Source: Calliphora vicina (lineage: Eukaryota; Arthropoda; Insecta; Diptera; Calliphoridae). Taken from it: 64,000 nucleotides of DNA. Shown here piece after piece: positions 32,355-44,295 of the stretch. How positions within the stretch are numbered: position 1 is the stretch's first letter; every line of letters begins with the position of its first letter. The stretch spans positions 99,478,358 to 99,542,357 of the forward strand of contig NC_088782.1 of assembly GCF_958450345.1 (NCBI RefSeq), in the 5' to 3' direction. The notes below the pieces were generated by a model that saw only the letters and a program-made list of their open reading frames with translations, made no database searches and was not told the origin of the DNA. A program made the position numbers and the translations under genes.

Positions 32355-34326
32355 ATATAACAAAGCAAAAGAACATTAACAGCTGTATTCATCTAACTTT
32401 ATCAGATGAAACAGCATTTGTATGATGGAGAAAACGTTTAGTATCATTACCTCATCTTGGAAAAAAATTTTTTTGTTACGAAGTGTCAAAAGTATCACGC
32501 GATTCGTAAATATTTATTCCTATTGGTAACTCTAACTAATGTACAAACTTATGGCTATAGCGTAAAAGTATGCTCTCAGTTTAATATAAACATGCATATG
32601 CAGTACTAAAAAGTTTTTGTTTTTAGAATAAACAAATAAACAAATTTAAGCTAACGTAATTCTAGATTAACTATTCAACTATTTAAGTTGAATTTTCATT
32701 TTACTTTCATAACAAACTGTGAATTAACTGCTAATTTCAATATACAAAAACTAATTATTTTTTCTGTATGATTCAAAAAACGTAATATGAACTTCTTCGA
32801 CTTATGCTCGAATGAAAAATCGAACGAAGGCGATGCATTGAAAGCATCAGAAAGTAAACTAGAATTACATCAACTTAACATGAGTCGTGATTCGCTTAAA
32901 TAATAAGAAGCATATGGACGTAATGATATTGATAAAAAGGAAGTGATGTACATTGTGTAAACTATCTATAAAGGCGCTAAAATAAACTTTGTAAATGTTC
33001 CCAACTAAAATAAAAGTGTAATTCTTTCTAAGATTCCATTTCTGAAAATGCTTGTCCTAGGTTCAGTACTTGGTAAGCTGGATCAAGCCCTCAAAAATAT
33101 TCGAACTTTTGAAATTTTTTGCAATGATTTTAAGTTTTTCTTTAATTTATATTATTGAAATAATTATTTTATTTAAAATAATACATTATAAACCTCATAT
33201 AATACAAGAGTTTCAGTTTTTCAAAACTCAATCTAGTTAATTTTATTTGAATTTTCTAAACCTATTTTCTTCCCGATCTGATGTTATCTATAAATTCAGA
33301 CTCAAAATTAATCATTCAATAACAATATTTTGTTATGGATTTGAATTAAAGAAAGTTTGAATGATTCAATAAGGAATACATTCTCACATAAATGAATTCA
33401 ATTGATTTGAGGTACAAAGGAATAAGTCCTATCAATAAATTTATTAACGGATAGGTTAAGAGTTAACATTTAATTTGATTTCGAAAATATAAATTGGTTT
33501 ATATGAGGTTTATATCGTATTAAATTATTTACTATGAATAATATTTTTTGTCTAACACTTCAAAACTTCAATATTTGAGAATTCATGTACGGAATTGAAA
33601 ACGCCTTTCAAAGACTTATGTCATGATGCCAATATTTCAAACTAAACTTTAATTTTAGTTAGAAACATCAACATCTTATTTATCCTCAATACCAACGGCT
33701 CCACCGTAATTTACATATATTTTAGCCGGTCAATTTCATTTTGCAAAAAATTTAAAAAAAGCGATAATATAAAAAATATTTGCATTAAGTACTTTTATGC
33801 CTATAAAATATGAACTGTTTGCTAGTTGTTGAATTCTTACTTGTTTAAAAACCACAAATCAATGCCATATATTCTTTGACAACTATCCAATAACACTTAA
33901 ATACTACAAAATATTTGATTTGTTCCAAATGAATTGTTTTGTTGGTCATTTCAATATCTTAATATATAAATCAATCAAACATAAATACAATTTCCTCCGG
34001 CAAAGAAAACAGAATAAAAAAAAAAAAAACTGAAATCTATGTGTAATTCATTCTGATCTTTGCATTTATTAAAAATACATTAAATCAGAACAGGAAATAG
34101 AGGTTTTTCTTTCAGCCATAACATTTTGCAAACCAAATGAAGCAATGAAAAAAAAAACACAACAATTTCCCCTTTGAAATGTTGGGTTAGAAAGCAGTGT
34201 AACCCCAAAAAAAAGGAAAATTCCACTTTTTGCTAAATTTCAAAATATTTTTCACTGAAAAAGGCTTGTTACATAACATGCAGAGTACAAATAAATATAA
34301 GGGCTGAGATCGAATAAATTTAAAAA
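32355..34326. other. Unassigned AT-rich DNA
   Basis: No element recognised. It holds a short open frame (32787-32903), entered separately. Poly-A/T stretches are prominent from 34010 on. Confidence 0.45.
32787..32903 (+). CDS. Candidate 38-codon small ORF, unrecognised
   Basis: Reads MNFFDLCSNEKSNEGDALKA... to a TAA at 32901. It is too short for a standard ORF filter, but its composition (D, E, S, N, K and C mixed, few F/I/Y runs) is unlike the low-complexity frames around it. The start has A at position -3, which suits initiation in flies. An AATAAA lies about 80 bases downstream (near 32983), as would fit a short 3' UTR. No motif, signal peptide or homology is recognised, and there is no frame conservation to test. 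It may equally be chance. Confidence 0.2.
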   Translation: MNFFDLCSNEKSNEGDALKASESKLELHQLNMSRDSLK

Positions 34327-34915
34327 CAAGTAAGAGTGCTATATTCGGCTGTGCCGAATCTTATATACCCTTCACCAAATTATACTTCAAACTTTTAAAT
34401 ATTTTTAGGTAAACAAAATTTAATTTTTTTTCCATTTTTTTAATTTTTTGGAAAAAAAATTTTTTCGATTGTTATTTTAATTTTTTTTTTTTAAATTTTA
34501 AAAATTTTTTTTTTTTAAATTTTTAAAATTTTTTTTTTTTAAATTTTAAAAAATTTTTTTTTGTTTTTTCAATTTTTTAAAAAAAAAAAAAAATCGGGTT
34601 AAAATTTTTTTCCCGATTTTGACCCATTGTAGGTCCAACTTACTATGGTCTTATATACGTAGTTGCAAATGTCTTTGAAATATCTATCATTAGATATCCA
34701 TATTGTCTATATTAATGTCTTAGTAATCCAGATATAGGTAAAAAATAGGTCAAAAATCGAGGTTGTCTTGGTTTTTTCCTCATATCTCAGCCATTTGTGG
34801 ACCGATTTTGCTGATTTTAAATAGCAAAATTCTCGAAAGCATGTCTGACAGAATTATTGAAGATTTGGATCCCGAAGATATCTGGGGTCTTCAGAAAACT
34901 GATTTCAACAGACAG

Positions 34916-34969
<54 letters not shown>

Positions 34970-35105
34970 GGACATGGCTTAATCGACTCCGCTATCTATA
35001 AGGATCCAGAATATATATACTTTATAGGGTCGGAAATGAAAAATGTAGAAATTACAAACGGAATGACAAACTTATATATACCCTTCTCACGAAGGTGAAG
35101 GGTAT
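34327..35105 (+). mobile_element. HINE-B copy (complete)
   Basis: Starts CAAGTAAGAGTGCTATATTC with the ATTCGGCtgtGCCGAAT palindrome and ATACCCTTCACC; ends ACGAAGGTGAAGGGTATAAT, so GGTGAAGGGTAT inverts the 5' motif. A low-complexity A/T block lies at about 34400-34620. A long GACA/GACG array lies at 34909-34974. This is the best-preserved B copy and defines the family at about 780 bp. Family B lacks the 152-bp unit seen in A and C. Non-coding. Confidence 0.9.
34909..34974 (+). repeat. GACR tetranucleotide array in HINE-B
   Basis: Sixteen or so GACA units with GACG interruptions. This is the complement of the GTCY arrays described for mini-me/DINE-1 elements in Diptera. Confidence 0.95.
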
Positions 35106-35385
35106 AATAATAAAAGTTAATAAATAAACATTCCATTTAAGCTTTTACTTCAAAGCTAAAATGGGTAGGAGAAATCTTGGACCGATTCTTACCATTTTCA
35201 ACACAAATTGTTCTCCATTTTTAACACCAAACATTTCTGTTCAACAAAGAATATTTGATGAAAATTGCATTTCCTAAATCAGCGAAGGATCATTTTTGAT
35301 GTGTTACAAATGTAATGATAAATCAATATATCCCCATGTTTTTATGGAAACACTTATTTTATAGTAATAAATTTACACACATTTG
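35106..35385. other. Spacer between two inverted HINE-B copies
   Basis: About 280 bp with AGGAGAAATCTTGGACCGAT near 35167, a phrase also found in HINE-A, then unassigned AT-rich DNA. Confidence 0.45.
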
Positions 35386-37740
35386 TATACCCTTCACCTT
35401 CGTGAGAAGGGTATATATAAGTTTGTCATTCCGTTTGTAATTTCCACAATATAATTTTCCTATCCTATAAAGTATATATATTCTGGATACTTATAGATAG
35501 CGGAGTCGATTAAGTAATATCTGTCCGTCCGTCTGTTGTCGTCTGTGTGTCTGTTGTTTTTTTTTGCGCTGGAAGTGTGTAGGCTTCTGTGAAGCGTACA
35601 ATGCTTGCTTCATCAGGTATTTTTAGATCGAAAATTCCATTGTACATAATATTCCACAACAAGGGTCCTAAAACAGAACCCTGGGGGACATCTGACGTGA
35701 CCTTATAGGTATTTGTGCCTCTGTCAGTCTCAACCCACAAGGATCTATGAGAAAAATAGTCCTTGATTAGATACTCTGGAGCATTAGTATTTCTCAATGA
35801 TGACACGATATGCTTCCATCCAGCAGAGTTAAAAACATTTTTAATGTCGAGAGTTATGACAGCGCAGTACTTTCTTTCCTTTGCCTCTAATTGCCTTCTT
35901 GGCTGTATCAATAACATGGTTGATAGCGTCGATAGTTGGTTTCGCCTTTCGAAATCCATACTGTCTATCGGATGGTCCGTGCGCATTCTCGACAGCATCC
36001 AGAAGCCTCTTATGTATTATTCGCTCAAGACATTTACCAATAGTATCAAGCAAGCTATTGGTCTATATTACTGCGGTTTTCCGAGGACTCTGCCCGGTTT
36101 AGGTATCAATATAAGTGTCTGCTTCTTCCAATTATCTGGGAATCTGCCACCTTTTAGGAATGCTTCAAATATACGAGCGACGATTCCTGGTCTTAACGAT
36201 AACGCAAGTTTAAAAGCTCTGTTGGGGATGTTATCTAATCGCCAATATTTTATCACATTTTTATTATTACATCCTCAGTGATTTCTCCTTCGTACTGGGC
36301 CGTGACAACTGGAACATCAGTGTATGGGTCTCCTCCTGGAAATAAAACTTTCACTATGTTATCTATGAGGTTTGGGCACGTAATTTTTTGGTATTTTTTC
36401 CCTTTAAGTCTGGCCATTACCACATGGTAGGCGTTGCCCCAAGGATTGCTATCAGCTTCCGTGTACAAGCTCAGCTTTGCTGGAATTAATGGCATTTTTC
36501 AGGTATGCTTCTCTTTTTGTTGGGAGGTCTGTTCTTGACCTACATCTTTGATACTATCTCCTGGATTTCAGGCAGTTCTTTCTTAATTTTCCTATGTTGT
36601 TATTCCACTAGTAGTTTGGCTTCCTTCTATTGTTTGACCGTTTGATGGCATGGATGCATCGCAGGCTGTTTTCAATGCTTCTGCGATTTGTTCTGCCATG
36701 TCTACTACTCTGCTTTCATCGATTTGATGACTATAAAAAGTTTCTGCGAAAGCTTCTGAGTCAAACTTTTCCTTCGCCCATCCCTGGAACTTTGTCTCGT
36801 GGTACCCTTGTGCCGCTTCGTACTGTGAGCATGATAGCCTGATGGTCGCTATGAGTGTACTGTTCACTTACTATACATTCTGTGTCTCTAGCAAGGTTGG
36901 TACTTACAAAGGTTAAATCTACAATTGAGCCAGTACCCGCTCGCCTAAAAGTATTGGATCCCCCGTTGTTTGCTAGGACAACATCTAGCCTTGAAAATGC
37001 ATCCAGAAGTATTCTTCATCTTGCGTTTGTTATCCGACTACCCCAATCCTGCGCTCAGGCATTGAAGTCTCCTCCGATGATTATTGGATTATGGTGGGCC
37101 GCGTCTTACACCAAATTATCTATAAATCTCTCGAACTCGGAGAGTTGTATGCTAGGTGACATATAGCAACTATAAATATAGATTCCGCCGATCTTAGCTC
37201 TAGCGAAGCCATCTGTCTGTCTGTCCATCTGTCCTTGAAATCAATCTGTTGAAATCAATTTTCCGAAGAACCAAAATATCTTTGGGATCCAAATCTTCAA
37301 TAATTCTGTCAGACATGCTTTCGAGAATTTTCCTATTTAAAATCAGCAAAATCGGTTCACAAATGGCTGACATATGAGGAAAAAACCAGAACAACCTCCA
37401 TTTTTGACCTATTTTTGACCTATATCTGGATTACTAAGTCATTAAAATAGACAATATGGATATTTAATGATAGATATTTATAAGACCATAGTAAGTTGGA
37501 CCTACAATGGGTCAAATTCGGAAAATATATTTTTTAACGCGAATTATTTTTCATAAAAAAAAATTTTTTGTAAAATTTAAAAAAAAATTAAAATAACAAT
37601 TCGAAAATTTTTTTTTTACAAAAAATTAAAAAAAAAAATTTTTTTGTTTACCTAAAAATATCTAAAATTTGTATTTTGAAGTATAATTTGGTGAAGGGTA
37701 TATAAGATTCGGCACAGCCGAATATAGCTCTCTTACTCGT
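35386..37740 (-). mobile_element. HINE-B copy carrying an R1-clade fragment
   Basis: The 3' end is at 35386 (complement of GGTGAAGGGTATA) and the 5' end at about 37740, with the GCCGAATC palindrome near 37710. Outer parts match the complete B at 34327. In the middle, at the GTCY array, about 1.64 kb of retrotransposon coding sequence (35568-37207) is present; GTCY motifs border it on both sides (35521-35556 and 37210-37232). Either an R1-type fragment landed in the array or the element captured it. Confidence 0.85.
35568..37207 (-). pseudogene. R1-clade retrotransposon EN-RT fragment
   Basis: The minus strand encodes, in order: the C-terminal part of an endonuclease (ARAKIGGIYIYSCYMSPS near 37200, IIIGG near 37080, then a VSEQYTHSDHQ-like stretch near 36860); the linker; the RT finger (NIPNRAFKLALSLRPGI, KKQTLILIPKPG); LLDTIGKCLERII and RQYGFRKAKPTIDAI; palm motif A as VITLDIKNVFNSAGW; and VPQGSVLGPLLWN. 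These are R1-clade signatures. The frame shifts several times. The fragment is cut within the endonuclease at the 5' side, and at the 3' side just where the FADD box should be (it reads IVRFTEAY), so half the catalytic centre is missing. It is dead. Confidence 0.88.
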
Positions 37741-37950
37741 TGAGAGTGTAATCTTCTAATGCTCATTCAATAACTGCTTCTTGGAACTAGTTAATAGCGT
37801 GATAATTTCAAATCAAACTCACTGGTGAATGAACTAGTTCTCAAACGATTCCTAAGTGGCTCAACGCCAAACTTTTAGTTTTTCATTTTATAATAATAAC
37901 ACGTATTTATATAATAATGCGTCCTAGAATTATTTGGGAAACTAATATAT

Positions 37951-38550
37951 TGTTACGTTTTAACCTTTTCAAAACGTTGGTTTATTTCCATTAAATAACC
38001 GGATACTTTTGATTGCAAATAAAAGCCGTTTAGTAGTTTGAAAATTGTAACAACTCTTTATTTATTTAAAATGTACAACAGAATTAATTAGTCACACAAT
38101 GTTTTTTATACACGTTTATAAATTCGCAGAAATACAGACACACTTTATAATGTACACGAATTCACTTGTAAAATACAGCACACTTTAAGGCACTCAGTGG
38201 ATTTTTATTCGAATAGCGTCTCTGATAAACTATGTCTAACACTGCCATCTGCACTCCTTATTGCTCTTTAACTGTCAAAGCTCGTATATTCTAGAGCTTT
38301 CTAATACATACGCCATCTGTGGTGTACTTTCTACAATGTTCTTTAACTGAATATTCGAATTCGAATATACGGTCACAGCAAACAGCGTTGCCATACTTAC
38401 GATCAATGGTCAACTGAAAGCTTTTATTCAATGTTAATAATGCCCACAGTTATGTTACAGTTTGAGAGGCACTGCTTTCAAATAGCATTATGCAACTTTA
38501 AATCAGCCGTTAAAATCGTTATATCTGAATTCAAGTACAATTTCGTAACA
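37951..38550. mobile_element. Solo LTR (probable Gypsy-type), intact length
   Basis: TGTTACGTTTTAACC at the left end, TTTCGTAACA at the right, 600 bp, flanked by ATAT (37947-37950 and 38551-38554). It is the same family as 30977-32354. The outermost 7 bases TGTTACG/CGTAACA form a terminal inverted repeat. No second LTR or gag/pol lies nearby, so it is a solo LTR. It provides the empty site of the HINE-C insertion. Confidence 0.88.
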
Positions 38551-38554
38551 ATAT

Positions 38555-39936
38555 TTTTACCAAAAAAAAAATTATTTTTCAAATTTATTTAGCATTTTTT
38601 TTAAACAAATTTAACATTTTTCCCAACTATGTTTTGCCAACACCGCTCACCACACACAAATATTCAGTCCGTCTTATTTCCGTCCATCCATCTGTCCATT
38701 TTCTCTGTCTCTATCCTTTAACTCTTGTCATATAACCTAAACAATCCCATTATGATATTTGACTAATCTCATTCCTCGAAATTCGTGCACGTATATGAAT
38801 ATATCCGAGGCAAAAAAAGGTTATTTTTGTGGCAACAATAAGATTTATAACATTTCTATGTATGAATATTTGTTGCTGACTCAATTTTTTGCTGTTATTG
38901 TATTCCGTTCTGTAAAATTCTATAGTACTGAGAAAAATGGGTAAAATATTGAATGGCGGCACTTTATCAAGCTGTTCATTCAGGAAAACTATACTTCTGT
39001 TAAGTGATAGAAATCTACACTCTCTCTCGAACAATAAGAAAAAAACAAATTTCCAAATATGTACGATTTACTATGTACGTCAAACATTTGAGAAAAAAAG
39101 AAAGGACACATTTTGTGTTAAGCCAACGGTCAACAAATATCCAAAACATGTAACCTAAATTTATAGGTTTGAAAAAAAAAAAAATAAATAAGCAACATGT
39201 GATTGGAAAGTAAAATGAAAATGTTCCAAATGTTTTTTTTTTTGTTCTCTTTCCTTATTTGTACGGTAAAATAAAGTAGAATAAATAAAATTTAAAAAGA
39301 ATTTGTTTATTTCTACACCAGTTAAATTCCAGATAAATTTATTGGCCATTTATTTAAATTTTAGTCGACTTTAAATGTAAAGAAAATTTGGAATTTAGTC
39401 GCAAAGTTATATCACAATAGCATTTGTAAGCAAATATGTATATTATTTTGATAATCCTTTAAGATTCTTTATGTTACAAATAAAATTCTAATTAATAGCT
39501 AACTTCAGTAAACGAAGGAAATTTAATATTGCTCATAACTTAAATTTCATTTGGACTTCATAGTCATGTCTAACGATTTATAGCTTGTTTCAAAAACCAT
39601 ATCAAAATCTACACTCTCAATTATATTCATAAATCCCAGTACAACGCAATTACACCATTTCCTAGTTTGATTTAAAAAGCTGTTTTATTCTTTCAATGTT
39701 ATTCCTTCTAAAATTAAAAAAATCTTACAATTGCAGTATTACTATTACTAAGTTATTACACAGAACAACATGGAAAAATATAACCATATACGAACACCAC
39801 TACGTGATAGAAGATAGAAATCAGCAAAATCGGTCTAGTAGAATGGGTATTATGGATCAAAATATCAGTCTAAAAAGTATATCGAGGACTTATATTCAAA
39901 AAGAGTTATCTGAATTTTTAATGTCAAACTGTTCAA
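38555..39936. other. Unassigned AT-rich DNA
   Basis: Several short open frames on both strands (38750-39034, 38937-39158, 39696-39986). None has a recognised domain. The last one ends inside the next TIR element, which argues against it being one conserved gene. Confidence 0.42.
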
Positions 39937-40912
39937 AACGGTACCGTGAATTAGCTCCCAATGAAATAATTACCATCAAAAATTAAATAATTCCCAAAAT
40001 TGAAAAATGAAATAAGGGTAAAATGAAATTACTCCCAATAATCGGCGGTTTCATAATTTTAAAAATATTTGTCCCAAAAAAGCGAAATAACTCCCAATGA
40101 AATAAATCCCAATAGAAATGAAATAATTCCCAATCCGAAGCAATTTATTTATGTAATCTAAATTTGCATTGACGGCCTTTGGTCGGGCGCTAAGGTTTTC
40201 TCCTCTGGGGTATATCAAAAACTGGCTTCGCTCCGAATACTTTTTTGCATTGACGGCCTTCGGCCGGCGCAAAGGTTTTCTCCTCTGGGGTGTATCAAAA
40301 TCTGGCTTCGCTCAGAAAAGATTTCTTTCATTGCAGAAAGGTTTTATAAAATTTCAGAAAGACGATTTTCATTTCGCACCTGATTAAGAAATCGTTGCAA
40401 CATGACAAAGGCCGACAATGTAAAAATAATCTTTTCTGAGCGAAGCCGGTTTTTGATACACCCCAGAGGATAAAACTTTTGCGCCCGGCCGAAGGACGGC
40501 AATGCAAACAACTTTTCTGAGCGAAGCCAGTTTATGATACACCCCAGAGGAGAAAACCTTTGCGAACGGCCAAAGGCCGGCAATGCAAAAATTTTTTTTA
40601 AGTGAATCCAGTTTTTGATATTTGCAAAAGCAGAACCCAACAAAAATGAAATAACTCCCAATACAGTGAAATAGCTCCTAATTCCCAAAATAAAATGAAA
40701 TAACACCCAAAAAAAATTTCATTGGGAGTTGCTTCATTGGGAGTTATTGCATTATGAAATTACTCCCAACAAAAAATTATGAAATAACTCCCTATGCGTT
40801 AGGAGTTATTTCATAATGAAATAAGTCCCAAGTTGTATGAAAAATTTATTGGGCGTTATTTAATTTTTTGGTTGGGAGTTATTTAATTTGGGAGTTATTT
40901 CACGGTACCGTT
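39937..40912. mobile_element. TIR element with CTCCCAATGAAATAA repeats and GC-rich modules
   Basis: The left end AACGGTACCGTGAATTAGCT pairs with the complement of the right end (GTTATTTCACGGTACCGTT); the end itself contains the palindrome ACGGTACCGT. Subterminal zones on both sides are filled with (G)AAATAA.TCCCAA motifs, direct on the left and both orientations on the right. The centre (40150-40620) holds GC-rich modules. No transposase. Flanking bases (GTTCAA and CCAAAC) do not give a clean duplication. Confidence 0.8.
40150..40620. repeat. Four GC-rich 80-95 bp modules in two opposed pairs
   Basis: Module text runs TTGACGGCCTT(C/T)GG, GGTTTTCTCCTCTGGGGT, TATCAAAAACTGGCTTCGCT. It occurs direct at about 40168-40250 and 40250-40330, and inverted at about 40430-40510 and 40515-40595. 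Each contains self-complementary GGCCTTCGGCC. GC content stands out sharply from the surroundings. The open frames here (40051-40706, both strands) are translations of the repeats, for example repeated FALPAFGR.Q.FSPLG. Confidence 0.82.
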
Positions 40913-41590
40913 CCAAACTATTCTAACTAATCTGTAAGCTGTGGATGTTTTATTTGCGGGTTAAAATTTTTTAATAGATCTTCTCTAATTCTTAACAGAA
41001 ATATCATTTGAATTCGTCTAGGTCTTTATATTTTTTTAATTTTATAATGACTAAAAAAGGAATGCAAATTGTAAATTATTGACTAGTAATAAGTTTAATT
41101 ACACTATGCACCAAATAAACACTTTTTTCTGTAAGAGGGGCACCCAGCGGCTTAAACTAATTCGGGTACGTTGAATTCAGTGGTGCTAACCGTTTTTTAG
41201 GTTAGCTCGTATTTTCGAGATATACCATTTTTACGAAAATGGAGGAGGTTGCACAACATATATTCGCGTAACTCAAAAACGGTTTAGTTTATTGAATAAA
41301 CTGAAAAAACGAAATTCCCCAACGAAATTACCTTCAAGCTAATCTTAACATGTTTATAATATTCGCAGTCGTTTTAGAAATATAATTGGAATAAAAAATA
41401 ATTTTTTAGAAAAATTTAAACGGCATTAAAAATTTAAAAATGCATATACGCTCTTAATTTTAGACATCTAGAAAACGAAGTTCCAAATGAAACAAGCTCT
41501 AAATAAAATCTGTCCACAACTTTTCATTTTATTCACAAAAAATTATACAAATATCCCCTAATATTTTATCAAAGTACATTATCCGTAGTA
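40913..41590. other. Unassigned DNA
   Basis: AT-rich with scattered less-biased stretches (41140-41290). No coding frame or second copy recognised. Confidence 0.4.
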
Positions 41591-41599
41591 AGTAGCTAC

Positions 41600-41999
41600 A
41601 TCGTGCAGTGCACAGTGGTAGAGAAAAAAAGAGGAAATAAATCTAAACCCTTAGTCCGATTTGAAAGAAATTTGACACGCGCAAAGAAGAAGTGTCGTCG
41701 AGTTTAAGGTTTGAATTTAGACCGCATGAATCCACCAGAGGTGCGGCCAGGGGTCCCCAAAGTAGGACTCGGGTATGATCAATTTTTAAAACGATCCTAT
41801 TTGTGTTTCGATCCTATTTCCTTTGTTCCGATTTCAAAAAGCTTACACATATAGTATCTCCTCATCGAGCACTACAAAAAACCTCGTCGTGGATATCAAC
41901 TAACTCTTACAGCTTACGAGATATTCGCATTTGAAAATTAAATTATCAACATTTTTACCCACCATACTCCAGTTTTTTGATAACAGCGGGTCCAAATAT
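41600..41999 (+). repeat. Repeat E copy
   Basis: GTGCACAGTGGTAGAGAAAA, AAACCCTTAGTCCGATTT, CGCGCAAAG and TCGTCGAGTTTAAGGTTTGA match the E pieces at 19015-19140 and 28755-28900. It lies immediately outside the left arm of the next inverted-repeat structure and may be part of it. Confidence 0.55.
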
Positions 42000-42834
42000 T
42001 TCCCGATTTGCTCCTTTTTTCAAATGGCCAAATAATTGATTTTTCTCGAAAATTTCAAAATTTAAATCGCAGGTACGGAAAAACTATAAGAGATATTTTT
42101 ATTCCTTATTATATTTTCAATAAATCCCAATGAGATGATAAAAAAATTCTTAAATGTGTTTAACAAAATTTTTAAAAATTTGAAAAAGGAGTTTTGAAAC
42201 TGCCGTTAAAAAATGTTTATTTCTTTGGTCATACCTGCGAATGGGTTAACGGTATCCTATGAAGACAAAAACTCATATTCAAGTAAATATGGATATATTT
42301 TAAGTATGAATCAACTTTTGTTTTAATATTTCTCAAAATATGTTAATTTTGTTCGTACATTTCTTGTTCTAGTAGCCTGAGACATTTTTTGACTAATTTT
42401 GGTTTTTTATATCACATTAGAACGACAATTATGTACACATTTCTATTCTTTTAAATTAAATTGTAAATGTAATTTTTGAATGACATAATTTTTACAAAAA
42501 CTGAAAAAAATTAATTTTTTCACCTTGTAAATGCATCTCAAAACTTCAGAAGGATTGCGGCACGTCTTAGCCCCAACCAATTTACCTAACATTTTTTCAG
42601 GATGATTTTTTTACTAATGTTCACCAAACTGAGGGGTGAGAATGGCCAAAATCCAACTTTCTTTATTAAGGGCCACCCTACTAACACACGCTAAAAATTA
42701 TTTGCATTAAACTACAAAAAAAATATTTTCTAAAAAAAGTACCGAAAATAGGAATGAATCCTATTTTAAATTTGTTTCCATTTCAATTTTATTTCTGGGA
42801 TATAAAAAATATTAAAACTTGGATTTCGCCCGTT

Positions 42835-43095
42835 TTATCCAGGGACCGTAAGTAACTGTTATAAGTGATATCAAAAAATTTATTTTATAACAGTTATTTT
42901 GTGACTTTAAAAATAAAAAAAGTTATTTTTCAACCTAAAAATAAAAGTTCGCATGAAACTCTTAAAAAAGATTTTTAAATATCCGTCATAAAAAAACTCA
43001 TTTGAGGACTTTTATTTTTTCCGTCATAAAATAAAAGTTATTTGATGAGTTTTATTTTTCCCGTCAGAAAATAAAACTCCTTTTATATAAATTGA
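42835..43095. repeat. Short inverted/tandem motif cluster
   Basis: GTAACTGTTATAAG and TTATAACAGTTAT form an inverted pair at 42851-42895, followed by three loose repeats of TTATTTTT..CCGTCA(T/G)AAAATAAAA at about 43005-43080. Confidence 0.55.
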
Positions 43096-43102
43096 CACCT
43101 AA

Positions 43103-43700
43103 AGCTTGCCGATGGTCAGATCATTACAATTTGTACTGATCTTCGACGGAATATATTCAGTACCGTTTATGTCCAAGGTTATTATTCGAGACAGTTTTGA
43201 AAATATTCTTTCAAGCTTACATTTTTCTAATAATGCTAGGCTGCAGCTAAGCCGTCGACCCATTATACCATTGAGCCTTCAAAATACGACCAGTAATAAA
43301 TCACTTCAGCCCAGCATTTGGAGATACTTATCAGTCTATAGACGAGAATATCCGAAAATTTAAGGGCCACAGTATATGGAAGACAAACCAATAATCTGGG
43401 GAGTCGTTACGAGTTTAAATTGGTTATTTATATAAAACTGATATATACACAGGCAGAAAGGCACAGAGAGAGGTTGACATTGGCGAATCCGTGGTTGAAG
43501 ATATGACAGCAGAGATAGAAAATTTTATGTTTCGATAACATTTCCAATAATCCAATATTATTATGTAAAATTATGATCAATCGAAGATCAGATTTTATAT
43601 TCCTCTGTTTTTTTTGATTTAATGGATGTAGCTGGACATTATCAAACAAGATAGAATGCAGGTGTCAGGACACAAAACTGAATCGATAGTCGAACAAAAA
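43103..43700 (+). pseudogene. piggyBac-type transposase relic
   Basis: Frame 43106-43363 includes MSKVIIRDSFENILSSLHFS, fitting the piggyBac ...MSR.RFE.IL..LHF.DN... region near the start of the transposase core. Past a stop the same frame reads GPQYMEDKPIIWGVV (typical Y...KP.KWG...). In the +1 frame from 43440 it reads DIYTGRKAQREVDIGESVV, matching (D/E)IYTG....LG..VV. Around 43610 another frame gives FFDLMDVAG, resembling the Y.M.DVA..N box. The motifs keep piggyBac order over about 0.55 kb but are shortened and frameshifted, with stops. The complete catalytic triad cannot be traced. Confidence 0.75.
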
Positions 43701-43905
43701 CACAATTTGTTTCGGATGTATAAAACCAATGTGTTTTACTGGAACAGAAATAGTTTTGAATTTTATCACAACTAAGTTGAATTTTAATTTAGACTTTATG
43801 AACCATTTACACGATCTCATAATTTTAAGTGAATATTTTTTGTCTTTTTGTTGTTTTTTAATTATAAAATATTAAATAAAATAAAAAAAATTTAATGAAA
43901 AATAT

Positions 43906-44295
43906 CCTTTATTTTTACCTTTGACGACGAATGGGACACATACATATTCCGGGAAAAGTATAGAACCGATTCAAAATGCGTTGGTCAATACATTTTCACA
44001 AGTCATTGGTACATCTAATGCTAAAAGTTTATCCAACAGTATCAATTAGAACTTGAGATATAAGAAAACTAAAATTTTCAAAAAAAAAAAAAAATACAAA
44101 TTTCTGACTTTGGGAAGTCTTTAAGCCCAACTGAAACAATATAACCTTAGTGTTAACACGAATACCAAAGAATACATCTGTTTTTTATCGAACAACACTG
44201 CTTAGATCAAAATCCAAACGAAATTGTGGCTGTAGTAACGAAAAAAGTAAATGGTACATATGTGTCCCATTCGCCGTCAAAAGGATAACAATAAA
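43906..44295. mobile_element. MITE with CCTTT(T)GACG.CGAATGGGACACAT ends
   Basis: The left end TTTATTTTTACCTTTGACGA, continuing CGAATGGGACACATA, pairs with the complement of ATGTGTCCCATTCGCCGTC followed by AAAAGGATAACAATAAA. Inverted repeats of about 40 bp with few mismatches; length about 0.37-0.39 kb. No target duplication recognised. Its right end touches the inner right arm (44281-44470) of the larger structure. Confidence 0.7.

Noticed and set aside
40150..40620. Bacterial contamination suggested by the GC-rich stretch
   Set aside because: The modules lie symmetrically inside an element with matching inverted ends and AT-rich subterminal repeats, so they belong to it.
40051..40706. Open frames of 72-120 codons through the GC-rich modules
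   Set aside because: Both strands are open because the modules are tandem and inverted copies of one another; the peptide is the same short phrase repeated.
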